From SYAN01 sp049459795 (GTDB taxonomy: Bacteria; Actinomycetota; Actinomycetes; Nanopelagicales; Nanopelagicaceae): a stretch of DNA of 64,000 nt. The stretch lies in NCBI GenBank assembly GCA_049459795.1, contig JBMUDS010000001.1, forward strand, positions 62,001 through 126,000, read 5' to 3'. Positions within the stretch are counted from its first letter, which is position 1; each line of letters opens with the position of its first letter. The notes under the pieces were generated by a model. The model worked only from the letters and a program-made list of their open reading frames with translations. It was not told the DNA's origin and did no database searches. Positions 60,737-64,000 of the stretch are shown here, piece after piece. The translations under genes were made by a program, and so were the position numbers.

Positions 60737-61051
60737 ATGCTCAAACCCTCATCACAGGACTCGAACTCTCGTAAGGAGAGTGGATATCGCGAAACTGGTC
60801 CAAGTGTTCAGCTAGGAAGTGGAGAGATCCTTGAACTTTCATGGCAAGAGCGAGCTCTCTGCGCTCAGACCGATCCCGAGGCATTCTTTCCAGAAAAAGG
60901 CGGATCGACTCGTGAGGCGAAGCGAGTCTGCATGTCATGTGAAGTTCGAGCGGAGTGCTTGGAGTACGCACTCGCTCACGATGAGCGTTTCGGTATCTGG
61001 GGCGGTCTCTCAGAGCGTGAACGACGTCGTCTCAAGCGTCGTCCTGCATAA
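60737..61051 (+). CDS. whiB2: WhiB2-type Fe-S transcriptional regulator (WhmD-like)
   Basis: Protein of about 104 residues from ATG 60737; a longer in-frame TTG start at 60644 lies upstream of the promoter and is unlikely. The four cluster cysteines are in LSWQERALCAQTDPEAFFPE (Cys near 43) and CMSCEVRAEC (near 72-81), followed by GIWGGLSERERRRLKR. The sequence from SWQERALC to the end is the almost invariant WhiB2/WhmD/WhiB (cell division and sporulation septation) core. It is next to the ManC-like gene, as in mycobacteria and Streptomyces. Confidence 0.93.
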   Translation: MLKPSSQDSNSRKESGYRETGPSVQLGSGEILELSWQERALCAQTDPEAFFPEKGGSTREAKRVCMSCEVRAECLEYALAHDERFGIWGGLSERERRRLKRRPA

Positions 61052-61055
61052 TTCA

Positions 61056-61080
61056 CGAGAGAATATCTCGCGTCTTTTTT
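61056..61080 (+). terminator. Intrinsic terminator after whiB2
   Basis: CGAGA-GAATA-TCTCG hairpin (61056-61070) followed by CGTC and six T residues, starting four bases past the whiB2 stop. One of only two clear T-tract terminators in the window. Confidence 0.75.
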
Positions 61081-61138
61081 CTAAATCTTTTCGTCCGTCT
61101 TTTTCTTCTGCACTTCTCAAGTTCGGAATTGCAATCCC

Positions 61139-64000
61139 ATGATCCGCATTACCGCGATCATGGTTTCGCATGATGGTGCGAGTTGGTTAGCACAGAGCGT
61201 CGCTGCACTAGCATCACAAAGTCACTCTGTAGATCGAGTAGTCGCTGTCGACACTGGCTCTGAGGACAACTCAGTTCAGATGCTCCGGAGCGCAGGAATA
61301 CACGTCATCGAGAGTGAGCGCAGTGTTGGATTCGGTGATGCAATTCGAAAAGCTCTCGAAGTGACGCCACGATTCAGCGAAGGCGAAGAATGGCTCTGGA
61401 TATTGCACGACGATGCTGCTCCCGCGAAGGATGCACTGGGGAAGTTAGTCGCCGCAGTCACAGATCGACCTCAGGTAGCCATCGCTGGTCCTAAATTGCG
61501 CGGTTGGCACGATAGGAAGCATCTCCTCGAATTAGGCGTCAGTATCGCCACGAACGGTGCGCGTTGGACTGGCTTGGAGTATCGGGAGCAGGACCAAGGT
61601 CAACATGACGATGAGCGTGATGTCCTTGCAGTCAGCACGGCGGCGATGCTGGTTCGACGGGATGTCTTCGAGGAGTTGGGTGGATTCGACCCTCATCTCT
61701 CACTCTTTCGTGATGATGTCGACTTGGGTTGGAGAGTACGAACTGCTGGCTATAGCGTCATCGCCGTTCCAGAGGCGGTCGTCTTCCACGGTGAGGCAGC
61801 CGCTAATGAACGACGGTCGATAGATGTCCACGATGCCTATCTTCATCGTCCACTCCTGCTTGATCGGCGGAACGCCGCCTATGTCTTGCTTGCCAATGCG
61901 TCACTCATCTATCTACCGCTCCTTGGATTGCAACTGCTTTTCGGTTCATTGGCAAGGGCCCTTGGTTACCTCATCGTCAAACTTCCTGGATACGCACTCG
62001 ATGAGTTAGGTGCGGTGGCATTGGTCTTGATCAGACCACAACAAGTCTTCGCGGCTAGGAGAGCGCGACGGAGCAAGAAACTCGTCGCGGCATCAGCGGT
62101 CAAGAGTTATCTGCCACCGCGCGGCGTTCAACTTCGACTTCTCGTAGAACGTGCAAGGGATTCAGTAGGGAACTACTTGGAGTCTCGAACACAATTCAAA
62201 GTGATGCCAGAGGAGACATCCCATTCCGTGCTTGACCTCAATGATGAGTCCTTGGCCGAGGAAGACCTTCTGATTCCTGAAGAGCGATCACGACTGCGTC
62301 AATTACTCTTTCGACCCAGCTCGCTCATTGCGTTGGCAGTCTTCGCACTGACCTTGGTCGCATCACGTAATCGACTAGGGGAGCTTGCAGGTGGATCGCT
62401 CCTTCCAGCCCCTGAGGGTGCGATGGATTTGGTCTCGAAATATGCCCAGTCTTGGCATCCCATCGCTATGGGATCGAGCGCCAATGCGCCAACCTGGATC
62501 ATCATCGTCGCCCTCCTCTCCATGATCTTTCTTGGGAATCTCCAACTCTTTATCACTGCCTTCTTCCTAGTGTCGGTTCCACTCATCATCTTCATCGGAT
62601 ATCGATTCGCGAGAGGTGCCACAACATCGAATCTCATCGCACTCGTTGCGGCTTTGGTCTATGGCTTCTCCCCACCGGTGCTTCACGCTGTCACTCATGG
62701 TGCGATCGGGACTTTGATCGTCGCGATGATCGCACCGATTGTGATCCGCTCCATGCAACGGGCGTTCGAGGTGGAGCGGCTCTCGCTGCAGCAGATCGCA
62801 GGATTCTCTTTGATCTATGGAGTCCTATTGGCAGTCGCACCACCGGCGTTCATCGTGGTCGCTGCATGGCATTTCCTTGCCTCGGGCGTGCAAAGTATTG
62901 CTGCATATCGATCGGGTGAGATCGGGTTGATGTTGGACCGGATCTATCGACGAAGCGCACTGCTGTTGATCGCAATCGGAGTCAATATCCCATGGTCGCT
63001 CGAGTTGATAACTCATCCTTCGCGCACACTTCTAGAACCCGGACTTACCCTGGAGAGCGAGAGCGCACTGATCCTCTTCGCGAATCCGGGAAGTTCTTGG
63101 TGGTTGCTCTCCGCTGCGCCATTGATCACACTGATCGCACTCTTCCGATCAGCCAATCGATCCACAGCGCTTCTTGCTCTCTTCATATTGGCATCTTGTG
63201 CGCTTCTCTCACTCTTCGTGGTCACAGGTCATGGTTCAAGTCGACCAACCTCTCCAGCGCTTGGCGGTGCAATGATGCTCTTCATCGCCATTTCCCTGAT
63301 CGCTGGTCTCAAACTCTTCGACGAGATGTTGCCGCAGATTCGTAATGCCGCGCTCAATTTCCGTCACGTCGCTACCTTCGCAACTGCCTTCCTAGTCTCG
63401 CTCTCACTCGTTGCTTCGATATTTTGGTGGGTTGGACCGGGATCTAGTTCGCCGCTCCGAGCCGAGAGCACCCTCTCACTCCCTGAATTCATCACTGCTA
63501 ACGCTTCGACTGAAGAGCGGTACAAATCCTTGGTGTTACGCCAACGCGAAGGTCGGCTCTATTTCTATATCGTTCGTGATCGCGAACTCGAGTTGGGTGA
63601 CTCTGACCTGATCTATGGAAGTGCCCGAAGTATCGATGAGGCAGTCGCAGGACTCGTCACTGGCGCAGGGATCAACACCAGCATCATCTTGGGACAGAAC
63701 GGGATTCGCTACCTCTTCTTGGCAGCGCCTTACAACCGCGGCTTGGCACGAACTATCGACGGAATCGGCGGCTTCACCCGCGCGAGTTCTACCGATGTCG
63801 GAATCGTTTGGAAAGTGGTGGCTGCGAGATCCCGGGTCACACTCACTCCCTTCGGCGGAACCGGGAGTGATCCGATTGATATCGGACTACCGAGTGATGA
63901 AGTCTCGGCATCAGGAACTTTTACCCAACCAGGAAGTGTGACGATTGCAGAGAGATTCGATGGTCGCTGGAGATTGTTGGTCAATGGAAGAGGCGCGCCA
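61139..64000 (+). CDS. Large GT2 membrane glycosyltransferase (partial, 3' end beyond window)
   Basis: Open for 954 codons from ATG 61139 to the window edge without a stop. The N-terminal 240 residues are a GT-A family 2 domain: ITAIMVSHDGASWLAQSVAA at the start, VVAVDTGSEDNS near 39, LHDDAAPAKDA near 92 (DxD-like), and SLFRDDVDLGWRVRTAGYSV near 195 (ED motif). A long polytopic region with many hydrophobic helices follows from about residue 260, interrupted by a charged stretch (SRTQFKVMPEETSHSVLDLN). It resembles the giant actinobacterial GT2 proteins beside whiB2 and manB. It probably makes or exports a lipid-linked cell wall glycan. Confidence 0.88.
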   Translation, partial: MIRITAIMVSHDGASWLAQSVAALASQSHSVDRVVAVDTGSEDNSVQMLRSAGIHVIESERSVGFGDAIRKALEVTPRFSEGEEWLWILHDDAAPAKDALGKLVAAVTDRPQVAIAGPKLRGWHDRKHLLELGVSIATNGARWTGLEYREQDQGQHDDERDVLAVSTAAMLVRRDVFEELGGFDPHLSLFRDDVDLGWRVRTAGYSVIAVPEAVVFHGEAAANERRSIDVHDAYLHRPLLLDRRNAAYVLLANASLIYLPLLGLQLLFGSLARALGYLIVKLPGYALDELGAVALVLIRPQQVFAARRARRSKKLVAASAVKSYLPPRGVQLRLLVERARDSVGNYLESRTQFKVMPEETSHSVLDLNDESLAEEDLLIPEERSRLRQLLFRPSSLIALAVFALTLVASRNRLGELAGGSLLPAPEGAMDLVSKYAQSWHPIAMGSSANAPTWIIIVALLSMIFLGNLQLFITAFFLVSVPLIIFIGYRFARGATTSNLIALVAALVYGFSPPVLHAVTHGAIGTLIVAMIAPIVIRSMQRAFEVERLSLQQIAGFSLIYGVLLAVAPPAFIVVAAWHFLASGVQSIAAYRSGEIGLMLDRIYRRSALLLIAIGVNIPWSLELITHPSRTLLEPGLTLESESALILFANPGSSWWLLSAAPLITLIALFRSANRSTALLALFILASCALLSLFVVTGHGSSRPTSPALGGAMMLFIAISLIAGLKLFDEMLPQIRNAALNFRHVATFATAFLVSLSLVASIFWWVGPGSSSPLRAESTLSLPEFITANASTEERYKSLVLRQREGRLYFYIVRDRELELGDSDLIYGSARSIDEAVAGLVTGAGINTSIILGQNGIRYLFLAAPYNRGLARTIDGIGGFTRASSTDVGIVWKVVAARSRVTLTPFGGTGSDPIDIGLPSDEVSASGTFTQPGSVTIAERFDGRWRLLVNGRGAP

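Overview
The window reads as one continuous piece of an actinobacterial chromosome. Three WhiB-related observations (a WhiB7-type and a WhiB2-type regulator, a mycothiol deacetylase MshB), the AdnA/AdnB end-resection pair, and several families largely confined to Actinomycetota (DUF3117, DUF3107, DUF501, DUF4307, DUF3817) support this. By eye the base composition is only slightly above 50% GC, low for the phylum, and genes are packed tightly: ATGA/GTGA overlaps, many 4-bp tail-to-tail overlaps and almost no intrinsic terminators. That suggests a streamlined, probably free-living actinobacterium; I cannot name the genus. I see no insertion sequence, prophage, CRISPR array, rRNA operon or plasmid gene.

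Layout. 1-7560: 3' part of mfd, a SurA-like lipoprotein, mazG, eno, ftsB, DUF501, ppx/gppA, a family-5 uracil-DNA glycosylase, a tRNA with a UAA anticodon, and a Bax-inhibitor-like membrane protein. 7557-12321: two MFS exporters and a DrrAB-type ABC exporter. 12318-16786: greA, DUF4307, a tiny membrane protein, SURF1, DUF3817, a PIN-PhoH ATPase and a secreted lysozyme-fold protein. 16802-25555: fumarase, xseB, xseA, ispH, DUF6542, rmuC, ychF, typA. 25601-35850: a DNA-repair and stress block (adnA, adnB, an EEP phosphatase, nudC, uvrD2, whiB7) in an order close to that of Mycobacterium.

35847-42405: surface polysaccharide block (UDP-glucose dehydrogenase, LCP ligase, GT2 glycosyltransferase, two-gene polysaccharide ABC exporter, SpoIID protein). 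42411-48370: dapD, a LOG-like protein, SRPBCC, a sigma-region-4 mini-protein, DUF3117, leucyl aminopeptidase, O-methyltransferase and HtrA. 48416-54190: tatB, mrp, DUF1003, an MgtE-N/CBS protein, an EamA transporter, PHP and MarC. 54200-60634: DUF3107, TetR, mshB, cysS, an orphan SH3-like domain, fdxA, dapC and a nucleotidyltransferase. 60737-64000: whiB2 and a very large membrane glycosyltransferase that runs off the end.

The genes are mostly housekeeping, so the interest lies in control elements and gene edges. The strongest is the whiB7 leader: an apparently leaderless 43-codon upstream reading frame, a strong intrinsic terminator and an AT-rich element before the -35, i.e. the layout of a ribosome-mediated attenuator of intrinsic antibiotic resistance. 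Others are a palindrome that supplies both Shine-Dalgarno sequences to divergent xseA and ispH, half of all convergent gene pairs sharing stop codons through TTAA/CTAA, a UAA-anticodon tRNA with no long variable arm, non-canonical starts for phoH (ATA) and dapC (CTG), tandem hairpins ahead of the lysozyme-fold gene, and an 18-bp tandem repeat across the htrA stop codon.
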